A stretch of 64,000 nt of DNA from JAQIBY01 sp963676165 (GCA_963676165.1 OY781043.1:1302001-1366000), one strand, 5' to 3'; counted from the stretch's first letter, positions 26,911-35,645 are shown. The notes: generated by a model from the letters alone, not told the origin. Numbers and translations: made by a program.

Positions 26911-27160
26911 ATGGAAAATACAAGTGTGTGCATTCAAATTCGTGCTGTGGAAGGAAATAATTTGCAGGTAATTGATGCATCCTGTAGTCGTTGCTATCTA
27001 TAATAATCCTCAGGTAATTGTCATTATTAATAAAGCTGTTGGAGGAGGAGTTCATTCTACTTTGGGAACAATGTCTAATTTGGACAATTACCTGCGTTTA
27101 TTATTTGTCCGCGTAGGAGTCAGAATAGGATGTAAAGTTAAACTAAACCTTGTTTTGTGA
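26911..27160 (+). pseudogene. Decayed 5' copy of the double uvrA-like gene
   Basis: Starts with about 65 nt nearly identical to the 5' end of the gene at 29757 (MEN-S-V-C-I-Q-I-R-A), preceded by a similar promoter region. It then skips the Walker A codons and continues with a second block that encodes NNPQVIVIINKAVGGG, STLGTMSNL and NYLRLLFVRVG, matching parent residues about 81-120 (NLPAVIAISQKTVGGG, STLGSMSDL, DYLRLLFARIG). The similarity stops near 27140. With Walker A and all else lost it cannot be functional. A frame from 26972 covers only the second block. Confidence 0.85.
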
Positions 27161-27288
27161 TGGTTTTCATCATACTAAACATGTTATTTGAAAGGCCTTA
27201 TGTGGAAATTTGTTCAGTTGTCAACTTTTAAAGTTTTATAATGGGAAAGATGGGTGGAAAATGTTAATTTTAACAACTCATTGAAAAA

Positions 27289-28371
27289 ATGATTTGTATG
27301 CAGAAAGCTTATCCTCCTTTTAGTTGTCAGTATTCAGTACAGGTTCCTGAGTTATTGTATAAATTGAATTGCAGCCTCGTATTATCAACATATCAGGCTG
27401 GGAAATTGATTTTTCTTTCGCCTACTAAGGATGAAAAGATTGTTCAGTTGCCAAGGCATTTTGAGAAGGTTATGGGTATTGCGGAAAGTTCAGAAGGGAA
27501 TAAATTAGCATTGGCTTGTAAAGATGAGGTGATTGTTTTTTCAAATTCACCGGACTTAGCATATCATTATCCGGCATTTCCTCAAAAGTATGATGCTTTG
27601 TATATGCCTCGCCTAACATATCATACCGGAGCAATAGATATTCATGATCTTGAATTCGGGAAAAATGAGAGCTTATATGCTGTAAATACATTATTTTCTT
27701 GTATCATAAAGCTTGATGACAATTACAATTTCACACCGGTTTGGAAACCTCCTTTTATTTCTGATTTGGTTTCAGAAGACAGATGTCACCTGAATGGTAT
27801 GGCGATGTCTGATGGGAAACCAAAATATGTTTCGGCATTTGGGAAAGGAGATTCTTATCAAAGCTGGCGTGAAAACATTACCAGTTCAGGAATAATAATG
27901 GATGTTGAAAGGAATGAAATTATAGCCGATAATTTGGGCATGCCTCATACTCCTAGGATTTTTAATGGGAAATTGTATTGTTTGTTGTCAGCTACCGGAG
28001 AATTGATTTGCATTGATGAGAAGACAGGGAAATATGATGTCGTTTTTAAAACAGAAGGCTTTGTGAGAGGTATGAGTCTTATTGATGATTATCTTTTTAT
28101 TGGTCTTTCTAAGCTTCGTAAAAATTCATCAACCTTTAGTAAATTACCATTTGCTAATAAAGCTACGGAATCTGGAATTTTGATTGTGCATTTGCCAAGT
28201 GGAAGTCTGGCTGGTAAAATTACTTACTTGTCATCTTTGGATGAACTTTATGATGTTCACACATTAAAAGGAAAGTTGCGACCAAATATTTTAAATAAAA
28301 TGAAACCAGATTATAAGGCAGGAGTAATGATTCCTGATAAAACATTCTGGGCAAAAATTGACACAAAATAA
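27289..28371 (+). CDS. TIGR03032 family (DUF4915) protein
   Basis: A 360-residue protein of the TIGR03032 family: SLVLSTYQAGKLIFLSP near the N-terminus, IDIHDLEF, CHLNGMAMSDGKPKYVSAFG, GMPHTPRIFNGKLYCL and GFVRGMSLIDDYLFIGLSKLR occur in the family's order. The fold looks like a beta-propeller; no signal peptide is seen. In other genomes the family is often encoded beside large calcium-binding or repeat surface proteins. Here the next gene, 12 nt downstream, is an FG-GAP repeat surface protein, which fits. An alternative ATG at 27298 gives MQKAYPPF. Function unknown. Confidence 0.82.
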   Translation: MICMQKAYPPFSCQYSVQVPELLYKLNCSLVLSTYQAGKLIFLSPTKDEKIVQLPRHFEKVMGIAESSEGNKLALACKDEVIVFSNSPDLAYHYPAFPQKYDALYMPRLTYHTGAIDIHDLEFGKNESLYAVNTLFSCIIKLDDNYNFTPVWKPPFISDLVSEDRCHLNGMAMSDGKPKYVSAFGKGDSYQSWRENITSSGIIMDVERNEIIADNLGMPHTPRIFNGKLYCLLSATGELICIDEKTGKYDVVFKTEGFVRGMSLIDDYLFIGLSKLRKNSSTFSKLPFANKATESGILIVHLPSGSLAGKITYLSSLDELYDVHTLKGKLRPNILNKMKPDYKAGVMIPDKTFWAKIDTK

Positions 28372-28383
28372 CCCTTTAATCAT

Positions 28384-29682
28384 ATGAGAAATAATCATTT
28401 TGCACGAAAAAAGAGACAGTTGAAAAACTTGTCTGAACAGCTCGGGCAACAGATTCAATTAGGAGAGGAGAAGAATCAGGCACTGTTTGCCTCTCTGATT
28501 GTAAAAATAAAGCATCTGTTGAAAAAGCTTGGAAGAGTTGTGTCAGCAACTGAGTTGAAAAAAGCACTAGGTGCTGCTGCACTTATTTTTGGACTTTCAA
28601 TCGGTAATGCTGCAAATGCTCAAAATTTTGCTGAGCCTGTTCAAAATCCGTTTGGATTAAATCCTACAGGTACTTATATGGCATTTCCTGCAGTTGCTGA
28701 TATTGATGGTGATGGAGATTTGGATCTGATGTGTGGCGAATATTATGGTAGTCTGTCTTTTTATGAGAATACAGGGAATCCAGAAGCTGCTCAATTTGCA
28801 GCTCCACAAGTAAACCCATTTGGATTGGATTCAGTTTTTGAATATGCCTTCCCTCAGTTTGGAGATTTGGATAATGATGGAGATCTGGACTTGATGGTTG
28901 GTGAGTATGAAGGTGCTCTTCAATACTTTGAAAATACGGGAACTCCTTTGTTACCAGAGTTTATTGATCCTGTTGTAAATCCATTTGGATTGGATTCTTT
29001 AGGTGATGTTGGTATTATTGAGTTTGCTGATATTGATGACGATGGTGATCTTGATATTTTCACTTATGGATATGCCGGAATTATGGGCTATATTGAAAAT
29101 ATTGGGACTGCAGAACTGCCGGATTTTGGTGAAGTACAGTACAATCCGTTTGGTATAGGCGCTTTTGATTATTTTTCATTCCCTGCCATTGCAGATTTAG
29201 ATGATGATGGTGATCTGGATATACTTTTTGGTGAATATTATGGTAATATGAGTTTCTTTGAAAATACAGGAGATTCAGAAAATCCACAATTTGCAGAGTC
29301 GGTGGCTCTCCCTTTTGGTCTTGTAGCAACCTATGAGTTTGCTTTCCCTGAATTTGCTGACATGGATGACGACGGAGATTTGGACCTTCTGGTTGCTGAG
29401 TACTATGGGAGCTTTCAGTATTTTGAAAATGTACCAACTGTTGGGAAACCTGAATTTCTGACAAAGGATTTCAATGTTTTTCCTAATCCAACTTCTGATT
29501 TAATAACCATAGACCTGTTTGAAGATATTGTGCAAATTGAATTGTATAGTTTGGACGGAATGCGAATAAAGAGTGTTGAAAATACAAAGCAGATTAGTTT
29601 GAAAGATTTGCCTGCAGGTAGCTATTTTGTGCGTATTCACAGCCAAAATGAGACTAAAGTTGAAAAAATAATTAAGCAATAA
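28384..29682 (+). CDS. FG-GAP/VCBS repeat surface protein with T9SS sorting domain
   Basis: A 432-residue protein. Residues 1-60 are a basic and amphipathic extension, followed by a hydrophobic core (about 61-79, ending NANA) that makes an unusually long signal peptide of about 79 residues. Five repeats of about 56 residues follow (about 82-350), each with NPFGL, then a D-x-D-x-D-G-D-x-D-L calcium-binding loop and Y-F-E-N-T-G, as in integrin-like FG-GAP propellers. A T9SS type A sorting domain (about 358-432, FNVFPNPTSDL) closes the protein. It should be a calcium-binding surface protein. Co-transcribed with the TIGR03032 gene. Confidence 0.85.
   Translation: MRNNHFARKKRQLKNLSEQLGQQIQLGEEKNQALFASLIVKIKHLLKKLGRVVSATELKKALGAAALIFGLSIGNAANAQNFAEPVQNPFGLNPTGTYMAFPAVADIDGDGDLDLMCGEYYGSLSFYENTGNPEAAQFAAPQVNPFGLDSVFEYAFPQFGDLDNDGDLDLMVGEYEGALQYFENTGTPLLPEFIDPVVNPFGLDSLGDVGIIEFADIDDDGDLDIFTYGYAGIMGYIENIGTAELPDFGEVQYNPFGIGAFDYFSFPAIADLDDDGDLDILFGEYYGNMSFFENTGDSENPQFAESVALPFGLVATYEFAFPEFADMDDDGDLDLLVAEYYGSFQYFENVPTVGKPEFLTKDFNVFPNPTSDLITIDLFEDIVQIELYSLDGMRIKSVENTKQISLKDLPAGSYFVRIHSQNETKVEKIIKQ
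28630..29445 (+). repeat. Five tandem FG-GAP coding repeats
   Basis: Five in-frame units of about 165-175 nt, each with a DGDGDLDL-type calcium loop. Divergence between units is moderate, so this is an old tandem duplication rather than a hypervariable tract. Confidence 0.7.
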
Positions 29683-29692
29683 GTCATTTAAT

Positions 29693-29724
29693 CTGGTACG
29701 GATGTTATAAGCACATCTGTACTG
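29693..29724 (+). terminator. Hairpin after the FG-GAP gene
   Basis: CTGGTACGGATGT and ACATCTGTACTGG form a 13-bp stem with three wobble pairs and a 7-nt loop. No strong T tract follows, so termination may be partial. Confidence 0.55.
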
Positions 29725-29745
29725 GATTATTTCCTCCCAATTCCT

Positions 29746-29753
29746 TACCTTTG
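29746..29753 (+). promoter_or_regulatory. Promoter -7 box, leaderless double uvrA gene
   Basis: TACCTTTG matches TAnnTTTG and ends only 3 nt before the ATG at 29757. Transcription should therefore begin at or near the A of the ATG, giving a leaderless or almost leaderless message. The remnant at 26911 has the same layout with one extra T (TACCTTTTG). Confidence 0.6.
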
Positions 29754-29756
29754 GGC

Positions 29757-32700
29757 ATGGAAAATTCAAGTGTGTGCATTCAAATTCGTGCTGCGGAAGA
29801 AAATAATCTGCAGGCAATTGATGTGGATATCCCTTTGCATCAGTTTGTCGTGGTAACAGGTATATCTGGCAGTGGAAAATCATCCTTAAGTTTTGATGTC
29901 ATTGCCAGCGAAGGACAACGTCGGTATTTGGAGTCTATGCCAGGTTTTGCAAGACGATTTGCTGGTAAACTTGTCCATCCGAAATTGGGAAATATTGAAA
30001 ATCTTCCAGCTGTCATTGCCATCAGTCAAAAAACAGTGGGAGGAGGCCCTCGATCGACCTTGGGTAGCATGTCCGATTTGTACGATTATCTTAGATTGCT
30101 TTTTGCACGCATTGGCAAAACGGACAAATCAATTAAACTTTCACGCGCACTTTTTTCTTTCAATTCATCTTTAGGGGCATGTCCTCATTGCACAGGTTTG
30201 GGTCTTGAAGAACGAATTTCACTTGAAAAACTGATTGTCGATCCATCCAAAAGCCTCCGTGAAGGGGCGCTTGCTCCAACTTTGCCTACGGGATATATCA
30301 TGTATACTCAGTTGACGATGGACAGCATGGATATGCTTTGTAAAGCTCATGGTTTTTCTGTTGATCTTCCTTGGAATGAGATGACTGATGAGCAGAAGCA
30401 TGTTGTCCTTTATGGAAGCAATAAAATCAAAGTTCCAATCGGCAAGCATAGTTTGGAGTCTCGTTTGAAATGGGAGGGGATTGCTGCAAAGCCTCGGGAA
30501 GAAGATTATTACAAGGGGATAATCAATATTATGTCGGATATTTTGCGGCGTGATAGAAATAAAAACATTCTCAAGTATGTTGAGTCATTACCTTGTTCTC
30601 ATTGCAATGGATCGCGTTTAAACGAGCAAGCCATGTCGGTTACTGTGCATGAAAAGGATATTTTTGATTTGAGTCAAATGCCTTTGTCCGATTTGAAATT
30701 ATGGATGCAATCTCAAACTTGGTCAGAAGGTGAAAAATCTGTTGCAGAGCCTATTGTTGATGTCTTTGTTTCAAGAATTCAGCGATTTGAGAATTTAGGA
30801 ATGGGGCATTTGTCTTTGCATATTCCAACAGAGAGTTTGTCTATGGGAGATACGCGCCGAATTCGGTTGATAAATCAACTGACTGATGGTTTGAGCGATG
30901 TTCTATATATTTTTGATGAAGCTTTTGTCGGTTTGCATCCTGAGGATCATCAGCATTTGCTGGATATGATGCAAGAGCTTGTTGTGAATGGAAATACTGT
31001 CATGTTGGTTGAGCACGATGAGCAATGCATTCGTCAGGCTGATTATATTGTTGATATTGGTCCTTTGGCAGGGAAAGATGGTGGACAGCTTTTGTTTAGT
31101 GGTGCCTTGAGTGAATTTCTTCAGCGTAAAGATCTTTTAACCAAATCTGAAACGGCAAAATCACTGTATCAGAGCATGCAAATAAAGCCAATTTCAAACG
31201 TGATTGAGGATGGTTGGATAGAAATTGAACATGCAAAGTCGGGAATTTTAAAAGGATTTGATTATCGCATTAAAAAATCAGCCTTGAATGTGTTAACAGG
31301 GTTGTCTGGTTCAGGAAAAAGTGAATTGATTTACAATGAGTTGATACCTTTGGTTGAGGCATGCTTGGCAGGAGAGAATCCTCAAAGAATTCATGGTTTG
31401 GAGGGAATTAAGTATGTGCACTTGGTTTCCAGAAAGCCAATTGGTCGGACACCACGATCAAATCCAGCAACATATACTAAATTGTCTGATGTCCTGCGGG
31501 ATTTATTTTCTAATCAGGCATCAGCAAAAGCAAGCGGATTAAAGAAGTCACATTTCTCATTTAATACCAAAGGCGGACGGTGTGAAACTTGTTTGGGTGC
31601 TGGAAAGATTCAAATTGGTATGCATTTTCTCGGAAATGTTGATTTGGAGTGCCCTGAATGCAAGGGGAAACGATTTAAGCCCGAAATTTTAAAGGTGAAA
31701 TATAAGGATAAAAGCATTGCTGAGGTTTACGATATGACAGTAAATCAGGCGATAGCATTTTTTGAGGGTGAAAAGAAAATTGTTCAAAGTTTGCAAAGCT
31801 TAAAGGCGGTAGGATTGGGATATATTGCATTAGGACAATCTTCAACGACTTTGTCTGGAGGTGAAGCACAGCGCGTGAAATTAGCAGCGCATTTGCAGAA
31901 AGCGAGATCCAGCAAATCACTTTTTATACTTGATGAACCTGCGAATGGTTTGCATCATTTTGATGTCAAACATTTGCTGGAAGCCTTAACCCAATTAAAG
32001 ACATCGGGAAATACGGTGCTGTGCATTGCGCATAATCCTGAATTGCTGGCTGCTGCTGATACTATTTGTGAGTTGGGCCCTGGTCGGGGTAATCATGGTG
32101 GCGAAATATGTGCATCCGGAACTCCATTCGAAATATTGAATCAAAATGCGACTTTGACAGCCAAAATATTGTCTGAGAGATATCAAAGTAAAATGGCTGA
32201 ACGTCAATTTGTTGCTGACAATGAAAACATACATCTAAAAGGGGTTACCACACATAATCTAAAACAAATTGATCTGACAATTCCTAAAGGGAAAATGACA
32301 GTGATTGCTGGTGTGTCAGGATCAGGGAAGTCTTCGCTAGCTTTTGATACAATCGCTGTTGAGGCAGAATCGCGATTTAATGAAAGCATGTCAGTATATG
32401 CCAGAAGTTTTGTGCAGCAAGCGAATCCTGCAGAATTTGAATCAATTCATGGCTTATCCCCAGTAATTTCTTTGTCCTCAGAGAAACATAAAATGTCTGA
32501 GCGTTCAACGGTGGGAACCATGACTGGATTATACGACTATTATCGTCTTTTATTTTCCCGCATTGCTCAGCTTCAGAATAAATTCTATACTGCTCAGGAT
32601 TATTCATTTAATCATCAAAATGGAGCATGTAAAACCTGTAATGGACTTGGAGTTGAGTTGGTATGTAATCCTGAAGTTTTAGTTAGCAACCCAGAGTTGT

Positions 32701-34556
32701 CTATAAAAGAAGGTGCTCTTTGCGGGACAAGTCAAGGAAAGTATTTTGGGAATCCAGATGGACAATTTGTTGCCATTTTATCTTATGCTGCAAAAACGCT
32801 TTCTGTCGATATTGATAAGCCTTATCATGATTTATCTGATGAGGAGAAGTCTTTCATTCTTTACGGCGCAGGGGATCGCGAGTTTGAGCTCGATTGGCAT
32901 TTTAAGAACAAAAGCCGTTCAGGAATTCAGCATTTGAAATCGAATTGGCCAGGGTTCTGTTTTTACATTGAGGATGAATTTCGTCGTAAGCATCAAAACA
33001 AAACGGCAGACAAGTTGAGATCACTTATGCATGAAGTGGAATGTAGCACTTGTCATGGAAAACGTTTGCAAAATCATTTGTTGGATGTGCAGTTTATCGG
33101 ATTGGATATTAGTGAGTTGTCTCAAATGTCTATTGCGAAATGTCTTGAATTATTCAAAGGAATAGATGGACAATCTGTTGGAAATGATATCATGCAGTTG
33201 TTAAGTGAAATTCAACCTCGATTGGTGGATTTAATGGAGCGTATGGTGAAGTTGGGCATTGGTTATTTGAGTTTAGATCGAAGGGCAAATAGCTTGTCTG
33301 GTGGTGAAATGCAGCGAGTTAGACTTGCAGGTGCTTTGGCATCTCCACTTTATGGTGTAACTTATGTTTTGGATGAACCTTCCTCTTCTTTGCATGAAAA
33401 AGATATTCCTGCGATCATTGATATTCTACACGCTGTAAAGCAGAGAGGCAATACAGTGATTGTTGTTGAGCATCATGCTGCTTTTATGAAAGCTGCAGAT
33501 TTTTTGATTGAGCTTGGACCTGCTGCTGGAAGTCATGGTGGTGAAATCATATCTATGGGTCAATGGGGTGATTTGAAGGACAAAGAGACTCCAACGGGGA
33601 GATATCTGAGTGCAAAGAAACTCCAGCCATTTACAAATCCTGAGAATCCGAATGTTTTTGGCGTAAAGTCAGCGCGAGCAAATAACTTGAAACATATTGA
33701 TGTGGCGTTTCATACTGAAAGTTTGAATGTAATTAGTGGAGTATCTGGTAGTGGAAAAAGTAGCTTGCTTAATGAGGTGATAAAGAAGTCTTTGGATGCA
33801 AAGCAAGCGCTTAACTGCGACTCAATTTACGGATTTGAACAGTTCCGAAATATTGTCTTTGTTGATCAAAATGATTTGCATGTTTCTGCATACAGTTCGG
33901 TATTTACTGCTGCAGGCTTGATGGATGCTTTGCGCGATGAGTTTGCCAAATCAAATGAGGCAAAATTGCTGGGTTTAAAGCGATCAGCATTTTCTTATGT
34001 GCATAAAGATGGAAAATGTTTGGAATGTAATGGGCATGGTGTTCGCCATATCTCTATGGATTTCATGAATGATGTGGATGTAATCTGTGAGAACTGTAAT
34101 GGATACCGTTACAAGGATGTGGTTTTGCAATGTCGTGTTAATGGAAAACACATAGGAGAGGTGCTTCAAATGCCACTTGATGAGTTGTCTGCTTTTCTCG
34201 AGGGAAATGCAAAATTACAAAGCGCAATACAATTGATGCAGGCTTTAGGACTTTCTCATTTGACTGCTGGTCAGTCTCTGAAATCCCTTTCTGCAGGAGA
34301 ACGTCAACGTGTGAAGCTCCTTTCAGAACTTGTGAAATCACCCAAAGGACATACCCTCTTTATTTTTGATGAACCTGCTGCAGGACTCCATTATGCAGAT
34401 ATTTTGAAGTTGATAGAGGTGTTTGAACAAATCCTAGATGCTGGTCATACCATGCTTATGGTTGAGCATCGGGCAGAAATATTGCAAGTTGCAAATCGTC
34501 ATTTTGTTTTAGGACCTGGTTCTGGCGAAGAAGGGGGAGAGATAGTGAGAGCTTAA
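29757..34556 (+). CDS. Double UvrA2-like protein with four ABC cassettes
   Basis: A 1599-residue fusion of two UvrA-like units. Walker A motifs lie at about 35 (GISGSGKSS), 513 (GLSGSGKSE), 851 (GVSGSGKSS) and 1328 (GVSGSGKSS). ABC signatures lie at about 360 (LSMGDTRR, degenerate), 699 (LSGGEAQR), 1180 (LSGGEMQR) and 1510 (LSAGERQR), each followed by a D-E Walker B. Zinc-finger pairs of the UvrA type recur (CPHCTG, CETCLG, CKTCNG, CLECNG). Both units pass directly from R-I-G/A to the zinc finger, without the UvrB-binding domain of canonical UvrA. This is the UvrA2/class II type, made into a covalent dimer. I chose 29757; a TTG start 6 nt upstream would lie in the promoter. Role in repair, drug or DNA-lesion tolerance is inferred from relatives. 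Confidence 0.9.
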   Translation: MENSSVCIQIRAAEENNLQAIDVDIPLHQFVVVTGISGSGKSSLSFDVIASEGQRRYLESMPGFARRFAGKLVHPKLGNIENLPAVIAISQKTVGGGPRSTLGSMSDLYDYLRLLFARIGKTDKSIKLSRALFSFNSSLGACPHCTGLGLEERISLEKLIVDPSKSLREGALAPTLPTGYIMYTQLTMDSMDMLCKAHGFSVDLPWNEMTDEQKHVVLYGSNKIKVPIGKHSLESRLKWEGIAAKPREEDYYKGIINIMSDILRRDRNKNILKYVESLPCSHCNGSRLNEQAMSVTVHEKDIFDLSQMPLSDLKLWMQSQTWSEGEKSVAEPIVDVFVSRIQRFENLGMGHLSLHIPTESLSMGDTRRIRLINQLTDGLSDVLYIFDEAFVGLHPEDHQHLLDMMQELVVNGNTVMLVEHDEQCIRQADYIVDIGPLAGKDGGQLLFSGALSEFLQRKDLLTKSETAKSLYQSMQIKPISNVIEDGWIEIEHAKSGILKGFDYRIKKSALNVLTGLSGSGKSELIYNELIPLVEACLAGENPQRIHGLEGIKYVHLVSRKPIGRTPRSNPATYTKLSDVLRDLFSNQASAKASGLKKSHFSFNTKGGRCETCLGAGKIQIGMHFLGNVDLECPECKGKRFKPEILKVKYKDKSIAEVYDMTVNQAIAFFEGEKKIVQSLQSLKAVGLGYIALGQSSTTLSGGEAQRVKLAAHLQKARSSKSLFILDEPANGLHHFDVKHLLEALTQLKTSGNTVLCIAHNPELLAAADTICELGPGRGNHGGEICASGTPFEILNQNATLTAKILSERYQSKMAERQFVADNENIHLKGVTTHNLKQIDLTIPKGKMTVIAGVSGSGKSSLAFDTIAVEAESRFNESMSVYARSFVQQANPAEFESIHGLSPVISLSSEKHKMSERSTVGTMTGLYDYYRLLFSRIAQLQNKFYTAQDYSFNHQNGACKTCNGLGVELVCNPEVLVSNPELSIKEGALCGTSQGKYFGNPDGQFVAILSYAAKTLSVDIDKPYHDLSDEEKSFILYGAGDREFELDWHFKNKSRSGIQHLKSNWPGFCFYIEDEFRRKHQNKTADKLRSLMHEVECSTCHGKRLQNHLLDVQFIGLDISELSQMSIAKCLELFKGIDGQSVGNDIMQLLSEIQPRLVDLMERMVKLGIGYLSLDRRANSLSGGEMQRVRLAGALASPLYGVTYVLDEPSSSLHEKDIPAIIDILHAVKQRGNTVIVVEHHAAFMKAADFLIELGPAAGSHGGEIISMGQWGDLKDKETPTGRYLSAKKLQPFTNPENPNVFGVKSARANNLKHIDVAFHTESLNVISGVSGSGKSSLLNEVIKKSLDAKQALNCDSIYGFEQFRNIVFVDQNDLHVSAYSSVFTAAGLMDALRDEFAKSNEAKLLGLKRSAFSYVHKDGKCLECNGHGVRHISMDFMNDVDVICENCNGYRYKDVVLQCRVNGKHIGEVLQMPLDELSAFLEGNAKLQSAIQLMQALGLSHLTAGQSLKSLSAGERQRVKLLSELVKSPKGHTLFIFDEPAAGLHYADILKLIEVFEQILDAGHTMLMVEHRAEILQVANRHFVLGPGSGEEGGEIVRA

Positions 34557-34565
34557 TTTAAATCT

Positions 34566-34653
34566 AACGGTTACGACCTTGCTATTGTTGGTTTGTGGGG
34601 ATGATGAAATTTGAAATCCAGTAATAATGGGGTAAGAGCGGTTATTAACCGTT
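34566..34653. repeat. 88-nt hairpin repeat, copy 1
   Basis: Begins AACGGTTA and ends TAACCGTT, which pair. Inside, TATT-G-TTGG and CCAGTAATA arms give a second stem. It is followed by a conserved tail with GGGATGTAGGGTGTT in which the next gene (minus strand) ends. Confidence 0.85.
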
Positions 34654-34687
34654 ACGATATTGCTGTCAGAGGGATGTAGGGTGTTGG

Positions 34688-35074
34688 TTATTCTATATGT
34701 TCATTTTCTTTATCAGGTATCCATTGTTTGTTTTGTCTTACAATTAGTACTTCATCATCTGAAAATTCCATCCATGCAAAATCATATACGTGATGATATA
34801 TTTTTCCTTTACTATTTTTGTTGAAGTGTGTAAGGTATTTGAATTGAAATTTCTTTTGGACAAGTGTTGCTCTTCTTATAATCTTTTTGCGTGATTTTGG
34901 ACCCATTATCTCTAAAAGAATTGCTCTATTTCTGTGAAGAATACGATCTAAAGGATAAGCAATTTGTTTTGTAACCTTTCTCAATGTTAAATGATATTCA
35001 TTTTTGCAGTTAATTGAACAAAATATTTTGTCCTTTCTCCCATAAATTTCTTTGTTACAAACGACACATTTCAT
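34688..35074 (-). CDS. Small zinc-ribbon protein
   Basis: A 128-residue protein. The N-terminus is a zinc ribbon with CVVCNKEIYGRKDKIFCSINC (four cysteines as two Cys-x2-3-Cys knuckles). A basic helical region follows (about 25-80, IAYPLDRILHRNRAIL) and a beta-rich end with YDFAWMEFSDDEVLIVRQ. Similar short proteins are scattered through Bacteroidota genomes, and no function is established. It lies between copies 1 and 2 of the 88-nt repeat, with its stop in the tail of copy 1 and its start 124 nt from copy 2. This placement could make it the cargo of the repeat elements. Confidence 0.75.
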   Translation of the reverse strand: MKCVVCNKEIYGRKDKIFCSINCKNEYHLTLRKVTKQIAYPLDRILHRNRAILLEIMGPKSRKKIIRRATLVQKKFQFKYLTHFNKNSKGKIYHHVYDFAWMEFSDDEVLIVRQNKQWIPDKENEHIE

Positions 35075-35197
35075 ATAGTTAGTAAATTTTGATTTATTAG
35101 TTGAATTTCTTGATTCCTACTATAACGGCTTGGTTATGTAAAGATAACTAAAATCTAAAACTATTAATAAGTATTTTTATGAATTTGTAGGATTGCT

Positions 35198-35285
35198 AAC
35201 GGTTACTGCCTTGCTATTGCTAGTTTGTGGGTACGATGAGATTTGAAACCCAGTAATAATGGGGTAGAAGCGGTTATTAACCGTT
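35198..35285. repeat. 88-nt hairpin repeat, copy 2
   Basis: Same 88-nt core (AACGGTTA to TAACCGTT). Followed by tail and a 48-60 nt spacer that is itself repeated after copy 3. Confidence 0.88.
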
Positions 35286-35378
35286 ATGGGATTGCTATCA
35301 GAGGGATATAGGGTGTTTGTTCTATTTGTCTGTAAACTATATGGGGAGCTTTTAATTTTTAAACATCCTAATAAATTT

Positions 35379-35466
35379 AACGGTTACAGCCCTGCTATTA
35401 CTGGTTTGTGGGTACGATGAGATTTGAAACCCAGTAATAATGGGGTAGAAGCGGTTATTAACCGTT
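35379..35466. repeat. 88-nt hairpin repeat, copy 3
   Basis: Core positions 1-8 pair with 81-88; positions 18-26 (TATTACTGG) pair with 53-61 (CCAGTAATA); TTT at 27-29 pairs with AAA at 49-51. Starts 181 nt after copy 2. Confidence 0.9.
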
Positions 35467-35557
35467 ACAGTGTTGCTATCAAAGGGATAGGGTGTTTGTT
35501 GTATCTGTCTGTAAACTATATGGGGAGCTTTTAATTTTTAAACATCCTAATAAATTT

Positions 35558-35645
35558 AACGGTTACTGCCCTGCTATTACTGGTTTGTGAGGATGATGAG
35601 ATTTGAAACCCAGTAATAATGGGGTAAAAGCGGTTGTTAACCGTT
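35558..35645. repeat. 88-nt hairpin repeat, copy 4
   Basis: Same core, starting 179 nt after copy 3. The tail (GGGATGTAGGGTGTT) is kept but the spacer after it is different, so the array ends here. Confidence 0.88.

Noticed and set aside
34566..35645. CRISPR array
   Set aside because: Repeats are 88 nt, only four copies, and the spacers are themselves repeats. No cas genes are seen.
34566..35645. Integron attC array
   Set aside because: Inverted ends and hairpin shape are suggestive, but the GTTRRRY-type core sites and an integrase gene are not visible, so the idea was not claimed.
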